22,846 bases of DNA from a virus. The notes under the pieces were generated by a model. It was not told where the DNA came from. It saw only the letters and a list, made by a program, of their open reading frames with translations, and ran no database searches. Where the stretch lies: positions 1 to 22,846 of the IMG/VR virus record IMGVR_UViG_3300042476_000047; one strand, given 5' to 3'. Shown one piece after another: positions 15,434 to 22,543 of the stretch; the first letter of the stretch is position 1; every line of letters begins with the position of its first letter. The translations under genes and the position numbers were made by a program.

Positions 15434-16717
15434 TTACTGACCGAACAGCAAAATGCCAGACATTTCTGGCTGCTTATTGACCACGCCGAACAAGGTATCG
15501 AGACGATACTTGGTCTTCATCGTGTTCACATCGTACTGCTTTTGCATCACCAGCTCGATGCCCTGGTCGGTGCTTGCACGCATCACTGCGACACCAGCGT
15601 TTGAAGGCACTGCGTAACGGCCAGGCAGGATTTCCAGCGCATCTTTCTGCCAGAAGCAGTTGATGGGTGCTGCGTTGACGTTCAAGCGTGTGATGGTGCG
15701 GCCAGCGGCTGCAGTCACGATACAGTTTTGATACTGCAACTCAGCGTCAGTGCCACCCTGTGCCGAGATGATCGGAGGGGTGATCACGCAGGTCGTAGCA
15801 TTGGTCACGCTCACCACACGGAAGGTCTTGGAGAAACCAGTGCCCTGTTTGGTGATGTGATGCACAGCCTCAACGCCTTGAATCTGGATTGGCGTGCCTG
15901 CTGGCAGGTCAGTGGTGCTGGAGACCGTGATGGTCTGGAAGCGGTTGTCCACGTTCTGGGTTTCGCCAGTGATAGCGGTCTGGGTTGCTTGTGGCACGTA
16001 GTAGTTGCCAGCCGCAGCCAAGGTGCTCATCGTTGGGTCTGCACCAGTGCGAGCCGCGATGCGGTTTGCGTAGTCCAGCTTGTAGGTGTCAAAGCCTGCA
16101 ACCATGCCGACGTACGAGCGCTCGAAAGCGTTGTTCGACTTGCTGCCTGCGAAGCTGCGAGACACGGATGCGCCACCAGCTCCACCAGCGATATTGCCAG
16201 CGATGCCGTTGTAGTCGCGTGAGGACAGGGCCATGTAACGGTCAAAGGCTTGGACGCCCTGCTCGTTCATGATCGAGTCGCACAGTGCGATGTCGTCGTA
16301 GTCACCAGCAGCGGTGTTCACGGTCACGACCAGCGAGCCTTGGGCTGCGGCCACGTTCATGATAGCGATGTTGATGTCGGAGGCCAGCTTTTGCTTTGCA
16401 GCTTCGCCCAGGCGACCTTCTTGCAAGGCATCACGCAACTCAAGTGCGTCCAAGATGAACGGCACAGACTTTTGAAAGCCGAGCGTTGCAGGGACGGAGA
16501 GCTGGGTGTAAGCCGTGAAGTTGCCGGTCTGGTCCATGCCATCGTACGACTGTGCGATGTAGGGCTGGGGACGGTAGATCACGTTGTTGGTGCGTTCCAT
16601 CATCGAGCCGTCGGTGTTGTAGACGGACACGTTGCGGGACAGTACCAGCGCGTCGTTGAAGCCTTCGAGGATGTCCTCGAACGCGACGCGCTCTTCTTTG
16701 GAAAATGCATTAGACAT
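15434..16717 (-). CDS. P22-type major coat protein
   Basis: A 427-residue protein, near P22 gp5 (430). The N-terminal half has the HK97-fold helix region (ALELRDALQEGRLGEAAKQK, then LASDINIAIMNVAAAQGSLV). The stretch NVDNRFQTITVSSTTDLPAG, followed by a beta-rich insert and NCFWQKDALEILPGR, corresponds closely to the P22 coat I-domain and its exit (P22 has VDNRFATVTLSATTG and NVFWADDAIRIV). This protein forms the icosahedral shell around the scaffold. An AGGAAA site precedes the ATG. The scaffold gene is 22 bases upstream, as in P22. Confidence 0.93.
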   Translation of the reverse strand: MSNAFSKEERVAFEDILEGFNDALVLSRNVSVYNTDGSMMERTNNVIYRPQPYIAQSYDGMDQTGNFTAYTQLSVPATLGFQKSVPFILDALELRDALQEGRLGEAAKQKLASDINIAIMNVAAAQGSLVVTVNTAAGDYDDIALCDSIMNEQGVQAFDRYMALSSRDYNGIAGNIAGGAGGASVSRSFAGSKSNNAFERSYVGMVAGFDTYKLDYANRIAARTGADPTMSTLAAAGNYYVPQATQTAITGETQNVDNRFQTITVSSTTDLPAGTPIQIQGVEAVHHITKQGTGFSKTFRVVSVTNATTCVITPPIISAQGGTDAELQYQNCIVTAAAGRTITRLNVNAAPINCFWQKDALEILPGRYAVPSNAGVAVMRASTDQGIELVMQKQYDVNTMKTKYRLDTLFGVVNKQPEMSGILLFGQ

Positions 16718-16739
16718 TTTGGTTTCCTATTCAAAAAAA

Positions 16740-17633
16740 TTATTTGGAAGCTGATCGTTTCTGCGCTTTGTACTGGATGACTTTCGTCATGTTTCCAGTC
16801 CTTGCTGCTTCTTCTCTCAGCCGATCAAGGGTTGAGTCCACCGCGCCAGATGATCGTCCAGTTCCCGAGACAATACGCTCCGGTGCGGGTGCTGCCCTGC
16901 GGTTTGTAACTTTCAATTCTTTCTCCAGTTTCGCTACCGCAAAGGCAAACTTCACGGGGTCGGTTAATGTTGCGAGTTCCGCTGCCTTTTTCGGGTTCTT
17001 GCCGAGTGCATAAATCACCAGGGCCGGATTGTCCGAGCCTTGCAGGACGATGCCTTGCTGGGTGACGTTCAAGACCTGCTGGACAGTTTCCTCAGCATCC
17101 TCGTAGTCACGCACCTTCAGCTCGGCTTTCGCCTTGCCGTAGGACTCCAGCTTGCTTTGCCAGGCTTGCTGCTGCGCTTGCTCGGCCTGTCGAACCTTGT
17201 CGGTCTCTAGGTCGTGCTGGCGCTTGCGGTCATGCCAGGCGTCCATTGCTTGCTCGTATCGATCCGCATCGTAGTCGTGGTCCTCCAGCTTCGGCTTCGG
17301 TCCCAACGTCACGACCGGCTTTTTCTCAGTCGTTGTGGCCGTCAGCTTGGCTTCGAGTTCACGAATCCGGCGCTCTTTTTCCCTGTTCGCTTTACGCAGC
17401 TCGCGCACCCATTCCGGCGCACGGACTTCCTTTTCGGCGGGGGGCGCTTCCTCGCCAATGGAGACGACAACCTCGTCCGACTCCTCCTCCTGCGTTTGCG
17501 TCTCGCCGTCGTTCAGTTGGTCGCTGGTGGCATTGTTCTCACCAGTTTCAATCTCAACTTCCTGCGGCTCGTCCTCAATCGCTACGGTTTCGTCGACTTG
17601 GCTCTCATCAACAATCACTGCCCTTTTGTTCAT
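16740..17633 (-). CDS. P22-type scaffolding protein
   Basis: A 297-residue protein, near P22 gp8 (303), and extremely charged. The N-terminal ~70 residues are acidic (EDEPQEVEIETGEN, QTQEEESDEVVVS), and a long coiled-coil follows (WVRELRKANREKERRIRELE; ERYEQAM-like and RQHDLETDKVRQAEQAQQQ segments). The C-terminus is basic and helical (RLREEAARTGNMTKVIQYKA, then QKRSASK), matching the coat-binding helix-turn-helix of P22 scaffold. It directs procapsid assembly and leaves before DNA packaging. It sits between portal and coat. The start lacks a clear AGGAG; only GGGG lies upstream, so it may rely on coupling across the 74-base gap to the portal gene. Confidence 0.88.
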   Translation of the reverse strand: MNKRAVIVDESQVDETVAIEDEPQEVEIETGENNATSDQLNDGETQTQEEESDEVVVSIGEEAPPAEKEVRAPEWVRELRKANREKERRIRELEAKLTATTTEKKPVVTLGPKPKLEDHDYDADRYEQAMDAWHDRKRQHDLETDKVRQAEQAQQQAWQSKLESYGKAKAELKVRDYEDAEETVQQVLNVTQQGIVLQGSDNPALVIYALGKNPKKAAELATLTDPVKFAFAVAKLEKELKVTNRRAAPAPERIVSGTGRSSGAVDSTLDRLREEAARTGNMTKVIQYKAQKRSASK

Positions 17634-17707
17634 CGGTTGACCCCATCAAACTCACCCATTGGTACGGCTGGGTGGATACCGTTTCCCACATTCTCACCCA
17701 TTTGCCA

Positions 17708-19762
17708 TCATCTGACAACGGGTTGAATTTCTTGGCCCATGACAGCTTGCTGCGCTGCCTCGATTTCGGTCAGCACTAGGTTCTGCTGCTCCAGGCTGGT
17801 CTTGGCCAGCGTCTCGGCCGTCTTGGCACGAGACAGGCCGGCGTCGGCCACGGTCTTGATTGTGCTGGCGCGCGCCTGGGCTGCCTTTGCGATGGCCTCC
17901 TCGGCCGCAGCCTGCAGGAAAACAGCATTCGGGTCTTGGGGCTGGCCCTGCAGCTCGATCATCATCTGCTCGGCCTCTTGCTCGGTCGGCTTGACCACGC
18001 CCATGCGCAGCAGTTTCTTGCGGAAGAAGTCGCGCACGTCACCGATGCCCTCGCCCTCCATGTTCAGCATGGCCATCGCCTGCAGCACCTGCTTGGTCTC
18101 TGGGTCGTCGCTGATGGCCATCATGCCGGTCAGCGCCCGGACGGTCGCCTGTCGCTTGCTTGAGCTGGACGGGCCGACATCGACGATCACGTCAAACTTG
18201 GCCTGGCTCAGATCGTTTTGCATGACCACCTCGCCGGTCTCGCTCACCATTGGCTGCATCAGCTCGACCGTTTCCACGTCCTCGGTCCTGCCGATCACCT
18301 TCATGCGTCTGCCCTCTTCGACGTAGATGTCCTTGGCCATGCTGAGCCAGATTTCGCCGCAGCGCTTCATGCCCTTGGCAAAGTTGCTCATGTAGATGTA
18401 GGTCTGCATGTCCACGCGGGTCTGGATCATCTCGACGGCCTTGCCGGAGATGTTGCTCACCATCTTGTCGGCCTGCTGCGAGCTGCCCAGGATGTCCTGC
18501 ATGTCCTGTTCGGTGATCTGCAGCAGGGCTGCCATCGCTGGTGGTATCTGTGCGCTGCGGGTGTAGGCCACCGGGCCGCTGACAGTCTGGCTGCCGTCGG
18601 GTGCCGTGATCGGGTTCACCAGCAGGTAGGGGAAGTTGCGCAGGTTGTCGTCTGCCCACATGAGCTGGTGGCCAGAGACCTGCTCAGGCGTGAGGATGGG
18701 CTTCTCGACGCTGGACAGCGCGCTGATCTCGCCCAGCTTGCTGAGCTGCATGTTCTTGAGACGCTGTGCATCCTTGGCCAGGCGCACGTGGCCCATGCAG
18801 CGCTCGATGTTGTCGACAAACCAGCGCTTGCCGTAGACCGGGACGATGGGGATGCAGTTGCCTGCAATGTAGCCTGCGTCTTCGAGCACCTTGCCGCCGG
18901 ACATGATGTATTTATGCACGCGCTTACGCTTGATCTTGCGTCGTCGCACTTCGCGGCTGCCGATGGCGTTCAGGGTTTCTTCGAGGTTCTCGTCCTTGTC
19001 GAAGTCGATCTGGCGGTAGCGCTCCTCGGTGCCGTCGATGGCTCGGAAGATGCGGATGGTCTCGTTGACCTCCTCGACCTTGTAATACTCAGCGATAAAC
19101 ACCACGTCAGGCGTGGCCCAGTCGAACTCGTACTGGTGGATGATCTTGGGCCAGTCGGTCGGGTCGTCGCCCCATTCCTCTTTGTAGCTGGCCCTGGTCA
19201 TCGAGGTGACCACGAAGCAGGACTTGGCGTCCGACTTGTCTTGGCGCTTGCTGTTGAGGTCAAAGAACACCGAGCTGTCGGCATCGAAGATCGGCTCCAT
19301 GCGGATGCGCTGATACTCGTTTTCCTCGTCCTCATCGTCCTCGTAGACGGTGCGCAGACGCCAGGCACCAAAGCCGCCGCCCACTGCCTCCTCGAAGGCG
19401 TTGTCGTAGGCCTCGTCGGCCACGCTGTCCTGCTCGTCGGCACGGTATAGGCCGTCGCAGGTGTCGGCCAGCTTGTCGTTCTCGCCGTCCTTGCTGACGT
19501 AGTCAACGGTGATGCGGTTGTTGCGGTACTCGTTGACGATGCGGATCACCGACAACATGATCTTGTTAACCTCGAACTTGGGCTTGTTCTCGTATTGGTC
19601 CCAGAGTGGCCCTTCCCACTGCGCACCGCACAGGCTGTAGAAGCGCCGGTCTTGCAGGCACTGCAGGCGCTCATCGCGCAGGGCAGTCTGGATGTCGTTA
19701 AATTGCTTTAGCGCATCGTCGTGCAGCGTGCTTAGGAATTGCTCTTTTGAAATGCGCGCCAT
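17708..19762 (-). CDS. P22-type portal protein
   Basis: A 684-residue protein, near P22 gp1 (725). Landmarks: the N-terminal RFYSLCGAQWEGPLWDQYEN, then EVNKIMLSVIRIVNEYRNNR, a GGGFGAWRLRTVYEDDED segment, DADSSVFFDLNSKRQDKSDA (a hallmark of this family), and YIAGNCIPIVPVYGKRWFVD. The C-terminal ~80 residues are a continuous Ala/Gln-rich helix (AIAKAAQARASTIKTVADAG onward), comparable to the P22 portal barrel. Twelve copies form the DNA channel and nucleate the procapsid. It follows the large terminase gene after 27 bases, with an AAGGGC site eight bases before the ATG. Confidence 0.92.
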   Translation of the reverse strand: MARISKEQFLSTLHDDALKQFNDIQTALRDERLQCLQDRRFYSLCGAQWEGPLWDQYENKPKFEVNKIMLSVIRIVNEYRNNRITVDYVSKDGENDKLADTCDGLYRADEQDSVADEAYDNAFEEAVGGGFGAWRLRTVYEDDEDEENEYQRIRMEPIFDADSSVFFDLNSKRQDKSDAKSCFVVTSMTRASYKEEWGDDPTDWPKIIHQYEFDWATPDVVFIAEYYKVEEVNETIRIFRAIDGTEERYRQIDFDKDENLEETLNAIGSREVRRRKIKRKRVHKYIMSGGKVLEDAGYIAGNCIPIVPVYGKRWFVDNIERCMGHVRLAKDAQRLKNMQLSKLGEISALSSVEKPILTPEQVSGHQLMWADDNLRNFPYLLVNPITAPDGSQTVSGPVAYTRSAQIPPAMAALLQITEQDMQDILGSSQQADKMVSNISGKAVEMIQTRVDMQTYIYMSNFAKGMKRCGEIWLSMAKDIYVEEGRRMKVIGRTEDVETVELMQPMVSETGEVVMQNDLSQAKFDVIVDVGPSSSSKRQATVRALTGMMAISDDPETKQVLQAMAMLNMEGEGIGDVRDFFRKKLLRMGVVKPTEQEAEQMMIELQGQPQDPNAVFLQAAAEEAIAKAAQARASTIKTVADAGLSRAKTAETLAKTSLEQQNLVLTEIEAAQQAVMGQEIQPVVR

Positions 19763-19789
19763 ATTTTCGCCCTTGTTTCAAGTATTTTC

Positions 19790-21016
19790 TCACCATTTGC
19801 TGTTCACTGGCAATGGCGTGAAGTTTATGGACCGTGTAATGGGTACCGCCCTGCGCACGCCCTCGCAAGCATATCGCAGCGCATCGATGACGTGATTCTT
19901 CTTGTCCTGGAGCACTGGCAGCACCTTGCCGGTCAGCGGGTCGGTCTTGTAGCTGTAGAACGTCAGCTCGTCGATGGTGTGCGTGCAGCGTGGGTGCACC
20001 ACGATGTCGTAGGACTTGAGCCACTCGACGCCCTCCTCGACCGACTTGGCACCTTTGACCGCGCCCATGATCTTGGGGAAGCCGTGCTTGCGCATGTGGC
20101 TGATCGTCTCGGGCCTGGAGCTGTCGGCCACGATGGGCCACTTCTCGGCCTCGGGCACTTGCATGAACAGCTCGGGTGTGTTGATGATTTCGCAGCCGAC
20201 CATGTAGGCCTCTTCGTCGATGTAGAGCGTGCGGCCAATGATGTGGCAGCGCACCAGGACGGTCGGATCGGTGGCAAAGCCCCAGTCTGCGCCAAGCCGG
20301 TGGATGGCGTCCTTGGGTGCCTCGAACTCCTCGACGCGCCAGTTGCGGAAGACGCGAGCGCTGCTGTTCTGCAGGTAGCCACCACGCCAGACGTGTGCGT
20401 ACTTGTCCGGGTCGCGCGCCAGGTCGTACTCCATCTCGGCGCGCAGCACATCGGGGAACCAGGGGTTGTCGTCGAAGTTGACATCGATCACCGTGGCGTC
20501 TGGTGGAGGCTTGTCGCCACGCAGCAGGTGATCGACTGGGTCGCTGGCCTGGCTCGGGTTCCAGGTGAACCACAGCTCGGAGCCTGGCTTGCGAATGGTT
20601 GGCCGCAGCAGGTCCAGGCTGCGCTGGGACAGCGACTGCGCCTCCTCGACCCAGGCTCGGTCGTAGCCTTCGAGTGACTTGATCGAGTCGGCCGTGTGGT
20701 TCTGCATGCCCTGGAAGATGATCAGACCGTCGCCCTTCTTGGACTTGATGACGGCCTCCTGTACCTCGAAGTACGCGCCAGCGTTCATCTGCTCGATCTT
20801 GAGTTCGAGCAGGCGCTTGACGGACTGGGCCAGTGATTTCTGGACCTCGCGCACGCAGACGCTGCGGCTGGTCTGGTCCATGATGTGGGCCTCGATCATC
20901 ATCTCGGCAAAGGCGTGGGACTTGCCCGAGCCACGGCCGCCGTGTGCGCCCTTGTAGCGCGCCGGCTGCAGCAGCGGCAGCGCCCATTCTGGTGTCTCGA
21001 TGCGCAGGGTCGTCAC
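19790..21016 (-). CDS. terL: Terminase large subunit (packaging ATPase/nuclease)
   Basis: A 408-residue protein when started at GTG 21016. That GTG overlaps the TGA of the small-subunit gene (GTGA), and the 37 residues in front of it in the longer frame read out of frame through that gene. ATPase motifs: Walker A GGRGSGKS (26-33), Walker B with catalytic Glu (AWVEEAQ, about 121-127), coupling motif WFTWNP (149-154). RNase H-like nuclease acids: Asp244 (GADWGF), Asp298 (IVADSS), Asp378 (NHVIDALRYA). The arrangement resembles Sf6/PBSX-type TerL. It drives headful-type DNA packaging with the small subunit at the portal. Confidence 0.95.
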   Translation of the reverse strand: MTTLRIETPEWALPLLQPARYKGAHGGRGSGKSHAFAEMMIEAHIMDQTSRSVCVREVQKSLAQSVKRLLELKIEQMNAGAYFEVQEAVIKSKKGDGLIIFQGMQNHTADSIKSLEGYDRAWVEEAQSLSQRSLDLLRPTIRKPGSELWFTWNPSQASDPVDHLLRGDKPPPDATVIDVNFDDNPWFPDVLRAEMEYDLARDPDKYAHVWRGGYLQNSSARVFRNWRVEEFEAPKDAIHRLGADWGFATDPTVLVRCHIIGRTLYIDEEAYMVGCEIINTPELFMQVPEAEKWPIVADSSRPETISHMRKHGFPKIMGAVKGAKSVEEGVEWLKSYDIVVHPRCTHTIDELTFYSYKTDPLTGKVLPVLQDKKNHVIDALRYACEGVRRAVPITRSINFTPLPVNSKW

Positions 21017-21480
21017 TTCTTGACCACCACGCGCTCGATCTTCTGGATCGCCAGTGGCCGATCTGGATCGCCAGTCAGCTCCAGTTTGTCGCCGAACTTC
21101 TTCGGGGCCAGCTTGGACAGCAGCCACTTGCGGGTGTCCACCTGCAGCTTGGCGCGCTGCACATCCATCGGCACCTTCTTTTTCACCACCACCGGCTTGC
21201 CATCTTTGCCGACTACCTGCTCCTCGATCTCCTCGAATGCCTGGTCAGCGATGGCCATCGTCTCGTTGGCCAGCAGCTCGATCAAGTCCTCGCGCGCGCG
21301 CGCGTACTCTGCAGCAAGATCGGCGTCCTGATTCAACCACAGGTTGAACGTGCTTTGATTCACGCCAGCGACCTGGCAGGCCTTGAAGGCGCTCATGCCG
21401 CTGCGCATCCCAGCGAGCACCAGGTCGGCGACCTTGCGCCGGTCTGGACTTCCTGCCGTGGTTTTTTTCTTGGTCACCAT
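21013..21480 (-). CDS. terS: Terminase small subunit, Sf6-like
   Basis: A 155-residue protein. Residues about 28-52 (GMSAFKACQVAGVNQSTFNL and following) are a helix-turn-helix for recognising the packaging site. Helices for ring assembly follow (YARAREDLIELLANETMAIA, then DQAFEEIEEQ). The segment DVQRAKLQVDTRKWLLSKLA plus PKKFGDKLELTG (106-137) is highly typical of Sf6-type small terminases. The C-terminus is Lys/Val-rich. A GAGGTG site lies six bases before the ATG. Packaging starts (pac) in P22-like phages often lie inside this gene, but I cannot identify one here. Confidence 0.9.
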   Translation of the reverse strand: MVTKKKTTAGSPDRRKVADLVLAGMRSGMSAFKACQVAGVNQSTFNLWLNQDADLAAEYARAREDLIELLANETMAIADQAFEEIEEQVVGKDGKPVVVKKKVPMDVQRAKLQVDTRKWLLSKLAPKKFGDKLELTGDPDRPLAIQKIERVVVKK

Positions 21481-21508
21481 GTCACCACCTCGTCCAGAGT
21501 AGGAACGC

Positions 21509-21601
21509 CTAGATCGCCAAGACGCCGATCCACCAGCCTGCTGCGACGAACAGGACGGTGGCCAAAACCCAGAGCAGTGTTTCGTGTGATTTCGTGGTCA
21601 T
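21509..21601 (-). CDS. 30-residue single-span membrane protein
   Basis: A very short frame whose ATG (21601-21599) overlaps the TGA of the DUF3310 gene (ATGA) and which ends in TAG at 21509, 28 bases before the terminase gene. A polar N-terminus (MTTKSHE) is followed by one 22-residue hydrophobic helix (LLWVLATVLFVAAGWW, then IGVLAI), running to the last residue. It would lie in the inner membrane. In P22 the holin and lysis genes sit just upstream of the small terminase, so a lysis or membrane-stress role is possible, but it is shorter than known holins. No family is recognised. Confidence 0.55.
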   Translation of the reverse strand: MTTKSHETLLWVLATVLFVAAGWWIGVLAI

Positions 21602-21834
21602 GCTGCATTCTCCTCCAGTTCGATCAGCTTGTCCAAGTAGTGCCTGGCTTTGCGCAGGTCGTCCAGGCCTCCCTTGTCACGCCATCGGCTGACGTACTTG
21701 ACGATGTTGCCCTCGAAGTACCCGAGGCCGTTGGCCGCGATGTAGTCCCAGGGCTGGATGGTCTTGGCCTTGTAGTGCTGGCCGCCGACCTGGGTGTCGT
21801 TGGCCGAACTGATCACTGCCATCGCATCACGCAT
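21598..21834 (-). CDS. DUF3310 protein (T7 gp1.7-like family)
   Basis: A 78-residue protein with the full DUF3310 pattern: DTQVGGQHYK, IQPWDYIAANGLGYFEGNIV, KYVSRWRDKGGLDDLRKARH, YLDKLIELEE. The family includes T7 gp1.7, reported as a nucleoside-monophosphate kinase, but most members are uncharacterised and lack a classical P-loop; none is visible here. It suggests an early or nucleotide-metabolism role, oddly placed next to the late genes. The start is uncertain: ATG 21834 has no Shine-Dalgarno, ATG 21822 and GTG 21816 are alternatives. GTG 21816 overlaps a TGA (GTGA) of a possible 19-codon leader, the same style as other junctions here. Confidence 0.85.
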   Translation of the reverse strand: MRDAMAVISSANDTQVGGQHYKAKTIQPWDYIAANGLGYFEGNIVKYVSRWRDKGGLDDLRKARHYLDKLIELEENAA

Positions 21835-21888
21835 GTCGTCAACGGCCTGGCGCAGTCGTTGCGAATCACCATTTCATCGGATCTCCGC

Positions 21889-22158
21889 TCACTCCTCGCG
21901 CTCCGCCGGATGCGTCGCCGGCTCGGCGAAATACTCGGCGATCTGGGCGCGGAGGCGGGCGTTTTCGGCGCGCAGCCGCTCGACCTCGGCCCGCAGCCAC
22001 TTAATCTCCTCGACGCCATCTCGGATCGCCAAGCCGCACGACGGTGGGTGTATGGCGTCCCCCTTGGGGGAAACCCTCAGCATCTCGTCTGCGCCGCGAC
22101 ACAGGCCTTCTGAGATCGACAGCAATAAAGGCAGTTGAGCTTCCCTTGGACGGGTCAT
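21889..22158 (-). CDS. Small coiled-coil protein, duplicate of the gene at 22382
   Basis: An 89-residue protein. The ATG at 22158 overlaps the preceding TGA (ATGA); a further start at 22185 would overlap the upstream gene more. The N-terminal half (REAQLPLLLSISEGLCRGAD, then DAIHPPSCGLAIRDG) has no recognised family. The C-terminal half is a Leu/Glu/Arg heptad coil (EEIKWLRAEVERLRAENARL and RAQIAEYFAEPATHP), almost the same as the end of the protein encoded at 22382-22543. The underlying DNA is also about 85% identical, so the segment is a recent duplication. Role unknown. The following 54 bases (21835-21888) may hold a leader ORF. Confidence 0.65.
   Translation of the reverse strand: MTRPREAQLPLLLSISEGLCRGADEMLRVSPKGDAIHPPSCGLAIRDGVEEIKWLRAEVERLRAENARLRAQIAEYFAEPATHPAEREE
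21904..21994. repeat. 91-bp direct repeat, copy A (coiled-coil segment)
   Basis: Aligned without gaps to 22397-22487 with about 13 mismatches by eye. It encodes the LRAQIAEYF..EPATHP coil end of two neighbouring genes in the same frame. Confidence 0.8.
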
Positions 22159-22385
22159 GGCTTGTCCCTTTCGTAGAAGTGGCAATCCGCGACAGGAAAG
22201 TTGTTCTTGCGGTAGATGTCACCGCCTCGCACCCTGATACCGCCAATCGCGTGCCACCATTTCGCCGCTGGCAATTTGGGCAACTCAGGATCTGGCGCCT
22301 CGCAAAATCCGACCCCTGTTAACCGGCCACTCTCATGTCGCCGCCAAGCCGCATGCCGGCACGACAGGCATAGATGCTTGCTCAT
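22155..22385 (-). CDS. Small Cys-containing protein, putative zinc-binding
   Basis: A 76-residue protein starting MSKHLCLSCRHAAWRRHESG, with Cys6-x2-Cys9 near the N-terminus, Cys28 (GVGFCEAP) and Cys68 (VADCHFY): a CxxC...C...C set that could hold one zinc. A Trp/Gly-rich middle (KWWHAIGGIRVRGGDIYRK) follows. The ATG at 22385 overlaps the preceding TGA, and its own TGA overlaps the next ATG. A much longer in-frame version exists, but its extra 98 residues are Arg-rich shadow sequence opposite or out of frame with the neighbouring genes. The function is unknown; small treble-clef-like proteins of this kind are common in phage accessory regions. Confidence 0.7.
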   Translation of the reverse strand: MSKHLCLSCRHAAWRRHESGRLTGVGFCEAPDPELPKLPAAKWWHAIGGIRVRGGDIYRKNNFPVADCHFYERDKP

Positions 22386-22543
22386 CGTCCATCCTCCACC
22401 GGATGCGTCGCCGGCTCGCGGAAATATTCGGCGATCTGGGCGCGCAGGCGGGCGTTCCAGGCGCGCAGTTTCTCGACCTCGATCCGCGCCTCGTCGCGCT
22501 CGCGGGTCAGCCGCTCGACCTCGGCGTCGATGCGGCGGGTCAT
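22382..22543 (-). CDS. 53-residue coiled-coil protein
   Basis: A short gene fitted between two others with ATGA overlaps at both ends (22543-22540 and 22385-22382). The whole product is a charged heptad coil (MTRRIDAEVERLTRERDEAR, then IEVEKLRAWNARLRAQIAEY, ending FREPATHPVEDGR). The last ~30 residues match the end of the protein at 21889-22158, and the RERDEAR segment matches the protein at 22540. It looks like a product of segmental duplication. It may form homo- or hetero-coils with its two relatives. No function is assigned. Confidence 0.65.
   Translation of the reverse strand: MTRRIDAEVERLTRERDEARIEVEKLRAWNARLRAQIAEYFREPATHPVEDGR
22397..22487. repeat. 91-bp direct repeat, copy B
   Basis: Partner of 21904-21994; same orientation and reading frame. 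A further 22-bp exact match links 22484-22505, just beyond it, with 22777-22798. Confidence 0.8.
22484..22505. repeat. 22-bp exact direct repeat, copy 1
   Basis: Identical to 22777-22798 and in the same coding frame (RERDEAR part of two coiled-coil genes). It supports a shared origin of the genes at 22382 and 22540. Confidence 0.75.

Noticed and set aside
17694-17703. The repeated AATGGGTGAG as a pac or phage operator site
   Set aside because: Two short copies beside a coding start are not enough evidence. It is kept only as part of the mini-ORF finding.
18218-19450. Long plus-strand frame (410 codons) opposite the portal gene
   Set aside because: The His/Val/Leu/Asp-rich composition is typical of the reverse complement of acidic coding sequence; the portal motifs are on the other strand.
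19698-20987. 429-codon minus-strand frame overlapping the large terminase
   Set aside because: Arg/Gly/Ala-rich out-of-frame reading of the terminase gene. The Walker and nuclease motifs are in the other frame.
21017-21127. Upstream extension of the large terminase
   Set aside because: It reads through the small terminase gene in another frame. The GTGA overlap at 21016 gives a normal family N-terminus.
21295-21306. Alternating CG run (gcgcgcgcgcg) within the small terminase gene as a Z-DNA or recombination site
   Set aside because: It is explained by consecutive Ala/Arg codons in the helix YARAREDL and is too short to argue for more.
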